From assembly GCF_015533855.1 (NCBI RefSeq), contig NZ_AP024154.1, positions 2,982,501 to 3,046,500 of the forward strand: DNA of 64,000 bases, in the 5' to 3' direction. Each line of letters starts with the position of its first letter. Position 1 is the first letter of the stretch. The position numbers were made by a program, and so were the translations under genes. Below are positions 18,251-27,545 of this stretch, in pieces. This DNA comes from Echinicola sp. 20G (GTDB lineage: Bacteria > Bacteroidota > Bacteroidia > Cytophagales > Cyclobacteriaceae). The notes beneath the pieces are model-generated. The model searched no databases. It had not been told where the DNA came from and was given only the letters and a program-made list of their open reading frames with translations.

Positions 18251-18850
18251 ATGAATTTTATGGAAGCGGATGATAAGGAAATCTGGCAGCGTGTTGTGAA
18301 CGGAAATGACCGGGCTTTTGCCAATATTTACGATCGGTATGCCAAGGACATGTACAAATACGGCCGAAGGTTCACCACAGATACGGAGCTTGTCAATGAC
18401 GTTATTCAGGATATTTTTGTTCATCTGTGGGAAGCCAGAGAAAAATTGGCTATTCAAAAGTCTATTAAGTTCTACTTATTGTCTTCCATAAGAAGAGAGA
18501 CCATAAAAAGGATTAACAGGTCTTATGACAAAGAAAGCTTTGATGAATTTCAATTCAAAGCAGCATGGAATGAATCCTTTGAAGAAGTTCTGTTGGAGAA
18601 TCAAATAACCCTTGAAAGAAACAATAAAATATCAGAAATAATGGACAGTCTTCCATCCAGGCAAAAAGAAGCAATTCATTTACGGTACTTGGAAGAAATG
18701 AGTTATGAAGATGTTTCCGAATTAATGGGGGTTAAAATATCTACCTTATATAATTTAATTTTTACTGGACTTAAAACCCTGAAAGAAAAACTCCCTAGCC
18801 GGAAAATGTTAATTTCAGTACTGGGAATCCTTTTAGGGTTTTTGAATTAA
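18251..18850 (+). CDS. ECF-type RNA polymerase sigma factor (locus B)
   Basis: The 199-residue protein has sigma-70 region 2 at about 20-90 (FANIYDRYAKDMYKY, DVIQDIFVHLWEAREKL) and region 4 at about 130-185 (MDSLPSRQKEAIHLRYLEE, SYEDVSELMGVK). Sigma factors of this kind in Bacteroidota switch on an adjacent SusCD locus when FecR releases them. It is followed by fecR and an STN-type SusC, the complete trans-envelope signalling set. An alternative start at M4 (ATG 18260) is possible. An odd point is the C-terminal tail MLISVLGILLGFLN, a 14-residue hydrophobic run after region 4, which could tether the protein to the inner membrane or pack against FecR. The 134 bases that follow are T-rich. Confidence 0.93.
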   Translation: MNFMEADDKEIWQRVVNGNDRAFANIYDRYAKDMYKYGRRFTTDTELVNDVIQDIFVHLWEAREKLAIQKSIKFYLLSSIRRETIKRINRSYDKESFDEFQFKAAWNESFEEVLLENQITLERNNKISEIMDSLPSRQKEAIHLRYLEEMSYEDVSELMGVKISTLYNLIFTGLKTLKEKLPSRKMLISVLGILLGFLN

Positions 18851-18984
18851 TTGTTATTTTCATTGAATTTTTTTTAAAAGGAGTGCTTTATTTGTGTAAA
18901 TAATATAAATTTTATTTTTTTTTCATTTTTTCTGTGAGATTTCATCATTTTTTGGCTCTTACCACTGAATGAGCTGGAAACTGT

Positions 18985-20037
18985 ATGAAAAGCTACCAAA
19001 AATTAGATGATTTCTTAGAAGACAAGAGTTTCAGAGACTGGGTACTTGGAAAGAACCCGGAAGCAAATTTGGAATGGACTTCTTGGTTGGAAGAAAATCC
19101 ACACCTTGAAGACCTTGTTTTTAAAGCTAAATCCATTCTATTGGAGCTAGAGGCGGTTGGAAATGAATGGAGCCAAGATATACATAGGGAACAGTATAAA
19201 TCCATTGCTGACCGAATTCAAAAAGGAAAGGAAAAAAACAAAAGCCTGTCTAGCAAATCCTATTCCTATCGGGTTGCAGCAGTAATTATATTGCTGATAG
19301 CTGCGACTTCAATCATCTACTTAAGTGGGGGGATTGATTCAAAATTAGGTAGTACTTCTGAAATGGGGAATATAGTTGCCCAAAATAGTGTGACGAAAAA
19401 TACCCCACGAGGTAAAAAGCAAAAGGTTAATCTACCGGATGGTAGCATTGTCTTTTTAAATTCAGCAAGTGAAATAAAGTATGACAATGGTTTCGGTAGG
19501 ACAAACCGGGATATTTCGCTTACAGGAGAAGCTTTTTTTGAAGTTAAACCCAACAAAAAACTACCTTTCAATGTCGTAAGTGATGATTTGGTAACTACGG
19601 CCCTGGGAACCAGTTTTAATGTCAATGCTTATCAGAATGATCAAATAATTGTAAAGCTTACCACTGGAAAAGTTGAAGTCCTTCAATCTTCACAGCAGAA
19701 AAACCTGGTTTATTTAGAACCAGGAGAAGAAGCTATCTATCAACTGGGACAAAAAATAGAGAAGTCCACTTTTGATTTAGATGAAGGTGTTTTATGGAGA
19801 AAAGGAGTTTTAGCCTTTCAAAAGGATGACTTTAAGACCATGGTGAGGTCTCTTGAGCGTTGGTATGGTGTGGATGTTAATGTCCAGAACCTTCCCGAAA
19901 ATGAGGATTTGAGGGTTTCCGGAAAGTTTGAAAAAAAGCCCCTATATAACGTTTTGGAAAGTCTTTCCTACTCAATGGGATTTGAGTATAAACTAGAGAA
20001 AAATCAAGTAACAATAAATTTTAACCCTAAAAACTGA
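18985..20037 (+). CDS. FecR-family anti-sigma factor (locus B)
   Basis: FecR proteins span the inner membrane, bind the ECF sigma factor on the cytoplasmic side and read a signal from the STN domain of the outer-membrane transporter on the periplasmic side. The 350 residues comprise a cytoplasmic part (1-92), one membrane segment (about 93-114, VAAVIILLIAATSIIYLSGG), the FecR domain with TPRGKKQKVNLPDGSIVFLN and TALGTSFNVNAY (about 145-245), and a C-terminal DUF4974-like domain (about 260-350, VSGKFEKKPLYNVLESLSYS). It is 134 bases after the sigma gene and 157 bases before SusC. Confidence 0.95.
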   Translation: MKSYQKLDDFLEDKSFRDWVLGKNPEANLEWTSWLEENPHLEDLVFKAKSILLELEAVGNEWSQDIHREQYKSIADRIQKGKEKNKSLSSKSYSYRVAAVIILLIAATSIIYLSGGIDSKLGSTSEMGNIVAQNSVTKNTPRGKKQKVNLPDGSIVFLNSASEIKYDNGFGRTNRDISLTGEAFFEVKPNKKLPFNVVSDDLVTTALGTSFNVNAYQNDQIIVKLTTGKVEVLQSSQQKNLVYLEPGEEAIYQLGQKIEKSTFDLDEGVLWRKGVLAFQKDDFKTMVRSLERWYGVDVNVQNLPENEDLRVSGKFEKKPLYNVLESLSYSMGFEYKLEKNQVTINFNPKN

Positions 20038-20071
20038 TACCCCATGAAAGAGATGCCCATGATCTGAAAAA

Positions 20072-20103
20072 AGCCAATGATATAAAATATTATACCATTG
20101 GCT
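20072..20103 (+). promoter_or_regulatory. Hairpin in the FecR-SusC gap (locus B)
   Basis: The arms 20072-20084 and 20091-20103 pair at 12 of 13 positions, with an A-C mismatch and a 6-base AT loop. The stem is AGCCAATG with CATTGGCT at the base. No clear T-run follows. It lies in the 157-base gap between fecR and susC. The equivalent gap in locus D also holds a hairpin, which suggests a partial terminator or attenuator that separates regulator and transporter expression. Confidence 0.5.
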
Positions 20104-20194
20104 CCAACTGGTGCAAATAGAAAAGTTTCTCAGGCTCAACCTATTTGCTGATGTTCAATCGCTAATAAATTAACAATAAAACACCCTCAAATTT

Positions 20195-23100
20195 ATGAAA
20201 AAAACATTACATACACTATGTATGATAGGCAAATACTATCTATATGGGTTTGTGTTTCAGCTGCTATTTCTTAACCTGATTTATGCAGCACCTTCTAAAG
20301 CTCAAGAGTCATTGGATCTAAAAAAGGTATTCTTAAGCCTTGACCTTGATAAAGTGCCTTTGGACGAAGCACTTTCTGAAATTAACAAGAAAACCCAATT
20401 TCAATTCATTTACAGACCAGACTTGGTTGAAAACTCTTCTCCAGTCAGCATTCAGGTAACTAACCAATCCTTGGAAAGTGTTCTTCTAAAACTCGCTAAA
20501 AGCCATCGGTTGGCCTTTAAGCAAGTGGACAATAATATCAGTGTCAAGCAAACACCAAGAAGCAAGACCCAAAGCATTTTAATAGAAAATAATATCAGGG
20601 GAACCGTGGTGGATGAGGATGGTCTTCCTATGCCGGGCGTAACCATCGTTGTACTTGGAACCACAACCGGCACCGTAACCGATGCTGATGGGAAATATAA
20701 TATAACGGCCCCGGAAGGAGGAAGGCTTAAATTCAGCTTTGTGGGTTTTAGGACTAAGGAAGTTGAAGTCCAAAATCGGTCCGTTATTGATGTTACCATG
20801 GAGCTGGACCTAATGACCCTCAATGAGGTCTCCATAGTGGGAACCTCGATGAAAGAGTCTGATTTGACTGGGGCCATAGTCAATGTGGGAGAGGAAAAAT
20901 TGAATGAAAGGCCTGTTACTTCCGTCAATGAGGCACTTCAGGGCCGTGCTGCTGGAGTCTACATCCAAAACAATCCAGAACCAGGATCAGATGCAGGAAT
21001 CAGAATCAGGGGAACCAATTCCTTACAATATGGTGGAAACCCAATTTATGTGGTAGATGGAATTATCATGGATAGGGATTTCAATATGGTTAACCTCAAT
21101 GATGTTGCTTCTGTAAATGTCCTTAAGGACGCTTCTGCCACAGCCCTGTATGGATCCAGAGGTGCCAATGGCGTAGTGGTTATTACCACCAAAAAAGGAA
21201 AGACCGGTGAGGGAAAAGTTTCCTATAATGGATGGTTTGGTGTTCAGGAATTTGTCAATGAGTCCCTTACACTTGGAGCCAAAGATATGTTCGAACTTAG
21301 AATAGACGCTTTGGAGAATGCCCAAAATGTCGGAGGAGCTTATTATGCCTCAAATCCGAATGCTTCTAGAGAGGACTTCATCAATGATGAACTCTTGGGA
21401 GATGGTAAAATGTGGTTTGCAGATTATGAATTAGAAAGCTATAACAATGGAAAAAGTTATAACTGGCTAGATGCGGTTACCAGGAAAGCAATGCAACAAA
21501 ACCATACCCTCAGTTTTTCAGGCGGTAGCGAGAAAGGTAACTATTATATGAGCTTTGGATATGTCGATCAGCAGGGATTGGTAAAGAGTTCAGGGTACAA
21601 GCGTTACACCGGTAGGATAAATGCCGAACAGCATATAAAGAGTTGGCTTAAAGTAGGAACCAACTCCACTTACTCCAAAAGTATGGATGACTTGGTGGAT
21701 GGTAAAGTGTTTGGTGTAGCCAGTGTAGCCAACCCATTGCTTCCAATCAGTAATGACTCCCTTTATCTTGCTTGGGGCAACAATTGGGACATCAATATGG
21801 AAAATCCACTCAATTCCATGTTGATTCAAAAAGATCGTTCCAAAAGTAGAATACTTACTTCCAATTATATCAATATCAACCCTATAGAAGGCCTGAATAT
21901 TCGCTCTACTATTTCAATGGATTTGATAGACCAGGAATATTATGAATATACACCTAGCAATATCCAACAAGCTTATAGGGATTCCTTTAGGGGAAGAGCC
22001 ATCCATAACTTGGATCATGCCAGCAATTACCAATGGGATAACTCTATTAGTTATGAAAAACTGGTCAATACCAAACATTTGATCAATGGACTGTTAAGTA
22101 CAAGTATGATCAAAAATCAGTTTAAATATTCCAATGTAAGTGCAAGGGATTTTCCAATAGATGATTTTGGGTACTATAACCTAGGAGCGGCTTTTGATAA
22201 AGAGAATTTTAACCTTGGTTCTAATGTAGTGGAATCTACACTGATGTCATACTTGGGAAGGGTGAACTATGAATATGATGGTCGTTACATGTTGACCGCA
22301 ACGGCTAGGTTGGATGGATCATCGAAATTTGCAGAAGGACATAAATGGGGTGTTTTCCCATCTCTGGCAATGGCCTGGGATATTTCTGAAGAACAGTTTA
22401 TGCAGGATAGCAAATGGATAGACCAAGCAAAGCTCCGAATTGGCTATGGTAGTGTTGGTAACCAAAATATTCCTGATTATGCCTTCTTTAGCCTTTACAA
22501 CCCTGTTTATTCCAATGAAACAGTTTCATTTAATTCAACTGGTTTAAGGGGTACTTCAGCTTTGACATGGGAAAAGCAAGATCAATTCAACCTAGGAATC
22601 AATTTTGGGGTATTAAACAATAAAATTCAATTTACTGCTGATTACTTCAATATTGTCAATTCAAACCTGTTAATAAGAAGGTCTTTATCAACATTGACAG
22701 GATATAGGGAAGCCATTGAAAATGTTGGTGAAATGCGTAACAGAGGGTTTGAATTTTCATTGAATGCCGCGTTGATTGACCATGATGACCTAAAATGGAA
22801 TTTTTCCGGGAATATTTCATTTGATAAAAACAAGATCACTAAACTTTATGGAGATGTAGACGCCATATATAGCTTTGGAGGTTTCACGGGAACAGATATC
22901 CAACGTGAGGGCAATTTCTTCTTGGGAGAATCCATAAACACCATCTATATGTGGGAATTTGACCGAATCATCCAGGAAGAAGATATGGAATACGTCAACT
23001 CCCTTTCACTCCCCGGAAAAACATTGCGCCCTGGAGATATTCTACCAAAGGACCAACAGGCCGAAGGGGAGGAAGGACATGGCATAATTGATGAAGATGA

Positions 23101-23590
23101 TCGCGTTATCATAGGGAAAAAGGATCCTAAGTTTTATGGAGGATTTTCATCTGATATAAACTACAGGAATTTTTCACTCAATGCAGTATTTACCTATTCG
23201 TACGGTGCCAAAAGAGTAAGTGGATTTTATGAAAGCCTCATGAACGGTACGGGATACGGAGCGACCCATAAAGATATGCTCGACCGGTGGACTCCAGAAA
23301 ATACGGACACCAATATCCCTAGGGCTACATACGACAATCCAAGTAGGTTCTCGGCAGGAGAAACTTCTTGGGGTATCCAAGATGCTTCTTACTTAAGGTT
23401 GGCTACTTTGACCTTATCATATGATTTTCCGCAGCCCCTCATTTCTAAATTGGGCTTGAGCAACTGCAGGGTGTATACAACAGGGAACAACCTGTTTACA
23501 TGGACCAAGTACAAAGGCTATGATCCTGAAAATGGAGATTGGTACCCAACGGCAAAGATGTTTGTACTTGGCCTGAACCTAGGTTTCTAG
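20195..23590 (+). CDS. SusC-like TonB-dependent transporter with N-terminal STN signalling domain (locus B)
   Basis: The 1131-residue outer-membrane transporter adds a secretin/TonB STN domain (about 45-125, LDKVPLDEALSEINKKTQFQF and VSIQVTNQSLESVLLKLAKS) after its signal peptide. This domain contacts FecR in the periplasm. Next come the carboxypeptidase-regulatory-like domain (about 133-215, GTVVDEDGLPMPGVTIVVLG), the plug with DASATALYGSRGANGVV starting at D312, and the beta-barrel. The sigma factor, FecR and STN domain together form a self-activating circuit: substrate entry triggers the locus. The usual EEVVV motif is LNEVSIVGTS here. A SusD partner follows after 61 bases. Confidence 0.96.
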   Translation: MKKTLHTLCMIGKYYLYGFVFQLLFLNLIYAAPSKAQESLDLKKVFLSLDLDKVPLDEALSEINKKTQFQFIYRPDLVENSSPVSIQVTNQSLESVLLKLAKSHRLAFKQVDNNISVKQTPRSKTQSILIENNIRGTVVDEDGLPMPGVTIVVLGTTTGTVTDADGKYNITAPEGGRLKFSFVGFRTKEVEVQNRSVIDVTMELDLMTLNEVSIVGTSMKESDLTGAIVNVGEEKLNERPVTSVNEALQGRAAGVYIQNNPEPGSDAGIRIRGTNSLQYGGNPIYVVDGIIMDRDFNMVNLNDVASVNVLKDASATALYGSRGANGVVVITTKKGKTGEGKVSYNGWFGVQEFVNESLTLGAKDMFELRIDALENAQNVGGAYYASNPNASREDFINDELLGDGKMWFADYELESYNNGKSYNWLDAVTRKAMQQNHTLSFSGGSEKGNYYMSFGYVDQQGLVKSSGYKRYTGRINAEQHIKSWLKVGTNSTYSKSMDDLVDGKVFGVASVANPLLPISNDSLYLAWGNNWDINMENPLNSMLIQKDRSKSRILTSNYININPIEGLNIRSTISMDLIDQEYYEYTPSNIQQAYRDSFRGRAIHNLDHASNYQWDNSISYEKLVNTKHLINGLLSTSMIKNQFKYSNVSARDFPIDDFGYYNLGAAFDKENFNLGSNVVESTLMSYLGRVNYEYDGRYMLTATARLDGSSKFAEGHKWGVFPSLAMAWDISEEQFMQDSKWIDQAKLRIGYGSVGNQNIPDYAFFSLYNPVYSNETVSFNSTGLRGTSALTWEKQDQFNLGINFGVLNNKIQFTADYFNIVNSNLLIRRSLSTLTGYREAIENVGEMRNRGFEFSLNAALIDHDDLKWNFSGNISFDKNKITKLYGDVDAIYSFGGFTGTDIQREGNFFLGESINTIYMWEFDRIIQEEDMEYVNSLSLPGKTLRPGDILPKDQQAEGEEGHGIIDEDDRVIIGKKDPKFYGGFSSDINYRNFSLNAVFTYSYGAKRVSGFYESLMNGTGYGATHKDMLDRWTPENTDTNIPRATYDNPSRFSAGETSWGIQDASYLRLATLTLSYDFPQPLISKLGLSNCRVYTTGNNLFTWTKYKGYDPENGDWYPTAKMFVLGLNLGF

Positions 23591-23651
23591 GAAGTTCGCA
23601 TGTATCCGTCTAGGATAACTGTACAATCTTACACCTTAAAATTTTGATCAA

Positions 23652-25157
23652 ATGAAAAAAATTAATTTAGCCATATTATTTACAATCACCTTGTTTAGCT
23701 TGGTGTCATGTAACGACTTTCTTGTTGAGGAACCAAAGACACAGCTTACTGAGGAGCAAGTGTATGGAGATGAAGAAAATATACGTTTATTGATCTCGGG
23801 ACTTTACCTGCAGTGGAGAAACACCAAGCAGGATCGAGGTGGCTTTATGTTTACGCTTGGAACGGATGAAGCCAAACAAGGAGGTCAGCAAGTTCAGGAA
23901 AATAATGTACAAGCTGCACTGGACAAGTACAATGGTGCACTCAATCCCGCTAATTCATCCCTAGCCGAACAGTGGAGCAAAAGATGGCCTGTTGTCACTG
24001 CTGCCGCCAAGGCTGTCTTTTACGCGAAGTCTGACGAACTGAAGGCCCAAGCTGCCTTTATCCGTGCTACATTAAATTTTGAACTGGCAATGCTCTGGGG
24101 GCCAATTCCCATTATTGACATGGAAAACCTCAAAGAGTCCAGACAACCCTTGGAAGATGTTTTTACTTTCATTATCAGAGATCTTGAATTTGCTGCGCAA
24201 CATTTGAACGATTCTGAAGAAGACCCAAAGATCCCTACCAAAGGAGCCGCAGAAGCCTTACTGGGGAAGGTTTATATGTACGTGCCCGAAGCGACTGGTT
24301 TGAGGGATTATGAAAAAGCAATTTCCTATTTCGACCAGGCTATACCCAGGTATTCCCTGATCGATAATTATGAAGACCTCTTTAATACCACAATTGACCA
24401 AAATTCCTCGGAATCCATTTATGCCTTCCAATTTGTCAACATCTACCCGGACAATAACATGGCCCAGCACCATGCTGGATCCAGAGCCGTAGCTGACCTT
24501 GACAACAATACCTATTTTGGAGGGTATGACCTGATCCTTCCTACCGAATACTACTATAAGGATATTACCGAAGGGGGGATATGGGAGCCTGGTGATACCA
24601 GAAAAATGGCCAGTATTCGATATGATTTCACTTTACCTGATGGCCGTGAGCCCTCCATTACCTGGACGGGACAACAGGATGAGCTAGAGCCTCATACCAA
24701 GAAATTCGAGGATGTCAGGACCCAGGGGTTGCAGAATTTCTGGTATTCAGGAGGCCTGATATATTACCTTCGACTTCCTGATATTCTGCTTTGCAAAGCT
24801 GAATGCCTAAATGAGCTCGGAAGAACGTCAGAGGCTGTTCAATTGGTGAATACTACTGTAAGGAACAGGGCTTTTGGAGGAGACCTTCCCGCCGAATTGG
24901 CCTGGGAAACCACTACTTCACAAAGTGAATTCAGGGATATGATCATGGATGAAAGAATGCGGGAATTGGGATTTGAAGGCTGGAGGAGAATGGATCTTAT
25001 ACGCACTGGAAGATTGGTAGAACTCGTGAAGGAACGAAACCCTTGGGCCAAAGCTTCAGGAACCATTGCCGAATACCATAACAGGTATCCAATTCCAGAA
25101 TCGGAAATCAAACAAAATGAACTGATCAACGAAGAAGACCAAAATCCTGGATATTGA
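23652..25157 (+). CDS. SusD-like glycan-binding lipoprotein (locus B)
   Basis: The 501-residue protein begins with a lipoprotein leader (SLVSC, C20) and NDFLVEEPKTQLTEEQVY, the classic SusD opening. TPR-like helices and the segments ATLNFELAMLWGPIPII (near 140-155), AAEALLGKVYMY and the C-terminal IYYLRLPDILLCKAECLNE and MDERMRELGFEGWRRMDLIR support the call. It should cap the SusC at 20195. A perfect hairpin sits 7 bases beyond its stop codon, so the downstream enzymes may form a separate or attenuated transcript. Confidence 0.95.
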   Translation: MKKINLAILFTITLFSLVSCNDFLVEEPKTQLTEEQVYGDEENIRLLISGLYLQWRNTKQDRGGFMFTLGTDEAKQGGQQVQENNVQAALDKYNGALNPANSSLAEQWSKRWPVVTAAAKAVFYAKSDELKAQAAFIRATLNFELAMLWGPIPIIDMENLKESRQPLEDVFTFIIRDLEFAAQHLNDSEEDPKIPTKGAAEALLGKVYMYVPEATGLRDYEKAISYFDQAIPRYSLIDNYEDLFNTTIDQNSSESIYAFQFVNIYPDNNMAQHHAGSRAVADLDNNTYFGGYDLILPTEYYYKDITEGGIWEPGDTRKMASIRYDFTLPDGREPSITWTGQQDELEPHTKKFEDVRTQGLQNFWYSGGLIYYLRLPDILLCKAECLNELGRTSEAVQLVNTTVRNRAFGGDLPAELAWETTTSQSEFRDMIMDERMRELGFEGWRRMDLIRTGRLVELVKERNPWAKASGTIAEYHNRYPIPESEIKQNELINEEDQNPGY

Positions 25158-25164
25158 TAGCATC

Positions 25165-25203
25165 AATAAGTCCAGAAATGATCATCTCATTTCTGGACTT
25201 ATT
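25165..25203 (+). terminator. Perfect 16-bp hairpin after SusD (locus B), probable terminator
   Basis: The left arm AATAAGTCCAGAAATG (25165-25180) is the exact reverse complement of 25188-25203, with a 7-base loop ATCATCT. A short T/A-rich tail follows. The position directly after the SusD stop and 130 bases before the GH36 gene fits an intrinsic or partial terminator that ends the sigma/FecR/SusCD transcript. Confidence 0.8.
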
Positions 25204-25337
25204 TCCCTCTTAAATTGAAAGTTCTTGCCCTTTTGGTCATTTGAAAAAACTTTATCGACTAGAGGTTTTGTATAATCGATCCCAGTGGCCTTTCTGCCAT
25301 ACCAAATGTTAGTTCCGTTAATTTAACCATCACAACA

Positions 25338-27545
25338 ATGAATATTACGGCTTTGAAGCCCTTTAAAATTACTTGGGCGGTATTGCTATGCACTTTTTTT
25401 TCAGCATTAGCCCATGCACAAGAGAATCTCTATATTCCCCTGGAAACACAGCACAATGCCTTGGTGCTATCGGTTTCCAATAGTCATGACCTTAATATCG
25501 CCTATTATGGGAAACGACTCAATTCAGATAAGGAATACTCATCCGTCTTGAGACAGTACAACCAAACGGGGGATTATTCCCAAGTACTGGATGCAGCCTA
25601 TACCTCAGCGGGTTCCAGAAACCTAATGGAACCCGCCATCTCGGTTATCCATGCAGATGGGAACACCTCCCTGTCATTGAAGTACATCTCTCACAAAGTG
25701 GAAGACCTTGATGAAAACATTTCCCAGGCAAGCATAAAATTAGAGGATACTGCATACGGGTTTAATGTATCCCTTTATTATAAGCTTTACAAAAAGGAGG
25801 ATGTTATAGAACAATGGAGTGAGCTGTCCCATAACGAAAAGGGACCAGTGGAATTGACCAAGTTTGCCTCGGGTAATTTATACTTCAGGGATGCCCAATA
25901 TTATTTGACACAATATCATGGAGACTGGGCACATGAAATGAATCCAGAGACAAGCCTGCTCACCCATGGAATAAAGACCATTGATTCAAAGCTTGGCACA
26001 AGGGCAAACCTATTTCAACCGTCGGTTTTTATGGTGGCCATGGACCAGCCTGCAACTGAGGATGAAGGAACTGTTCTATTTGGGGCAATGGAATGGAGTG
26101 GGAATTTTAAAATTGACCTTGAACTGGATTACAGGGACAATTTAAGGCTTATTGCTGGGATGAATAATTATGCATCAAGCTATAAGTTGGAGAAAGGTGA
26201 AATTTTTGAGACGCCAAAGTTTTTGCATCTGCTCTCTCATAATGGTAAAGGAGAAGCAAGCAGGAAATTGCATTCATGGGCAAAGGACTATAAGTTACTG
26301 GATGGCAATGGAGAACGGTTGACATTGTTAAACAATTGGGAAGCAACTTATTTTGATTTCGAGGAAAAGAAATTATTTGAGCTCCTAAAGGACACAAAGG
26401 AACTTGGTGTTGACCTTTTTCTATTGGATGATGGATGGTTTGGTAATAAATATCCACGAAACAATGATGATGCGGGTTTAGGTGACTGGCAGGCCAATAA
26501 AAGGAAACTTCCCAATGGGGTGTCTTCTCTAGTAAAGGAAGCGGGGGAGAATGGGGTCAAGTTCGGTATTTGGATAGAGCCTGAAATGGTCAACCCTGAA
26601 AGTGAACTGTACCATGAGCATCCAGAGTGGGTGATCAAGCAACCGAAAAGAAAAGAACATTATTTTAGAAACCAATTGGTCTTGGACCTGAGCAATCCCA
26701 AAGTGCAGGACTTTGTGTTCAACGTAGTAAATGACCTTTTTTTGGAGAATCCGGAATTGGCCTACATTAAATGGGATTGTAATGCGGTCATATACAATGC
26801 CTATTCCTCTCATTTGGATAAGCAGTCCCACCTGTACATTGACTATGTGAAGGGACTTTACAATGTACTTGAGAGAATCAGGAAAAAATACCCGAAAGTG
26901 CCAATGATGCTTTGTTCCGGAGGAGGGGGAAGGGTTGACTATGCTGCACTTGAATATTTTACGGAGTTTTGGCCAAGTGACAACACGGATCCATTGGAAC
27001 GAATTTTTATGCAATGGGAATACTCTTATTTCTATCCTGCGATTAGTGTTGCAAATCATGTGACCGAATGGGGTAAACAACCCCTAAAATTCCGGGTAGA
27101 TGTGGCCATGATGGGAAAACTTGGGTTTGATATTGTAGTGGGTGAATTGGAGCAAAAAGATCTTCAGTTTGTACAACATGCTGTGAAAACATATGATGAT
27201 ATAAAACAAATTGTTTGGCAAGGTGATCTCTACCGTCTCTCAGATCCAAAAAACACTGATTTTGCTTCGTTAATGTATGTCAATGAAGAAAAAGACCAAG
27301 CAGTCGTATTTAACTACTTGGTGAATAACCGCTACGGGCAAGGTAGTAAACGCCCTGTAAAACTGGGTGGTCTGGACCCGGAAAAAAGATATCGTATCCA
27401 GGAAATCAACCTTTACCCGGGAACCTCTTCCTATATCGATTCCAACCAGGTGTACTCTGGAGATTTTCTTATGAAAATTGGCTTTAACCCAAAGGTGGGC
27501 AAAGGTAAGGAAAGTGTTTTGTTGAAAGTAGAAGCGGTAAGGTAA
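25338..27545 (+). CDS. GH36 alpha-galactosidase with signal peptide
   Basis: GH36 enzymes are retaining alpha-galactosidases that act on raffinose-type and galactomannan side-chain galactose. The 735 residues show a signal peptide (about 1-28, ending ALAHAQ), an N-terminal beta-sandwich, and a (beta/alpha)8 barrel with LFLLDDGWFG, FGIWIEPEMVNPESELY, IKWDCNAVI (nucleophile D480), CSGGGGRVDYAALEYF and WPSDNTDP (acid/base D548). The residue numbers almost coincide with those I recall for Geobacillus AgaA (D478 and D548). Many GH36 members are cytosolic, so the leader is a point of note and places this one in the periplasm. It overlaps the GH97 gene by one base. Confidence 0.95.
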   Translation: MNITALKPFKITWAVLLCTFFSALAHAQENLYIPLETQHNALVLSVSNSHDLNIAYYGKRLNSDKEYSSVLRQYNQTGDYSQVLDAAYTSAGSRNLMEPAISVIHADGNTSLSLKYISHKVEDLDENISQASIKLEDTAYGFNVSLYYKLYKKEDVIEQWSELSHNEKGPVELTKFASGNLYFRDAQYYLTQYHGDWAHEMNPETSLLTHGIKTIDSKLGTRANLFQPSVFMVAMDQPATEDEGTVLFGAMEWSGNFKIDLELDYRDNLRLIAGMNNYASSYKLEKGEIFETPKFLHLLSHNGKGEASRKLHSWAKDYKLLDGNGERLTLLNNWEATYFDFEEKKLFELLKDTKELGVDLFLLDDGWFGNKYPRNNDDAGLGDWQANKRKLPNGVSSLVKEAGENGVKFGIWIEPEMVNPESELYHEHPEWVIKQPKRKEHYFRNQLVLDLSNPKVQDFVFNVVNDLFLENPELAYIKWDCNAVIYNAYSSHLDKQSHLYIDYVKGLYNVLERIRKKYPKVPMMLCSGGGGRVDYAALEYFTEFWPSDNTDPLERIFMQWEYSYFYPAISVANHVTEWGKQPLKFRVDVAMMGKLGFDIVVGELEQKDLQFVQHAVKTYDDIKQIVWQGDLYRLSDPKNTDFASLMYVNEEKDQAVVFNYLVNNRYGQGSKRPVKLGGLDPEKRYRIQEINLYPGTSSYIDSNQVYSGDFLMKIGFNPKVGKGKESVLLKVEAVR

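Noticed and set aside
20452..20928. 158-codon open frame on the minus strand
   Set aside because: It is antisense to the STN and plug region of SusC, shows low-complexity serine/threonine/leucine content and no domain or start signal.
26529..27080. 183-codon open frame on the minus strand
   Set aside because: It lies wholly antisense to the catalytic part of a well-supported GH36 gene and has no recognisable features.
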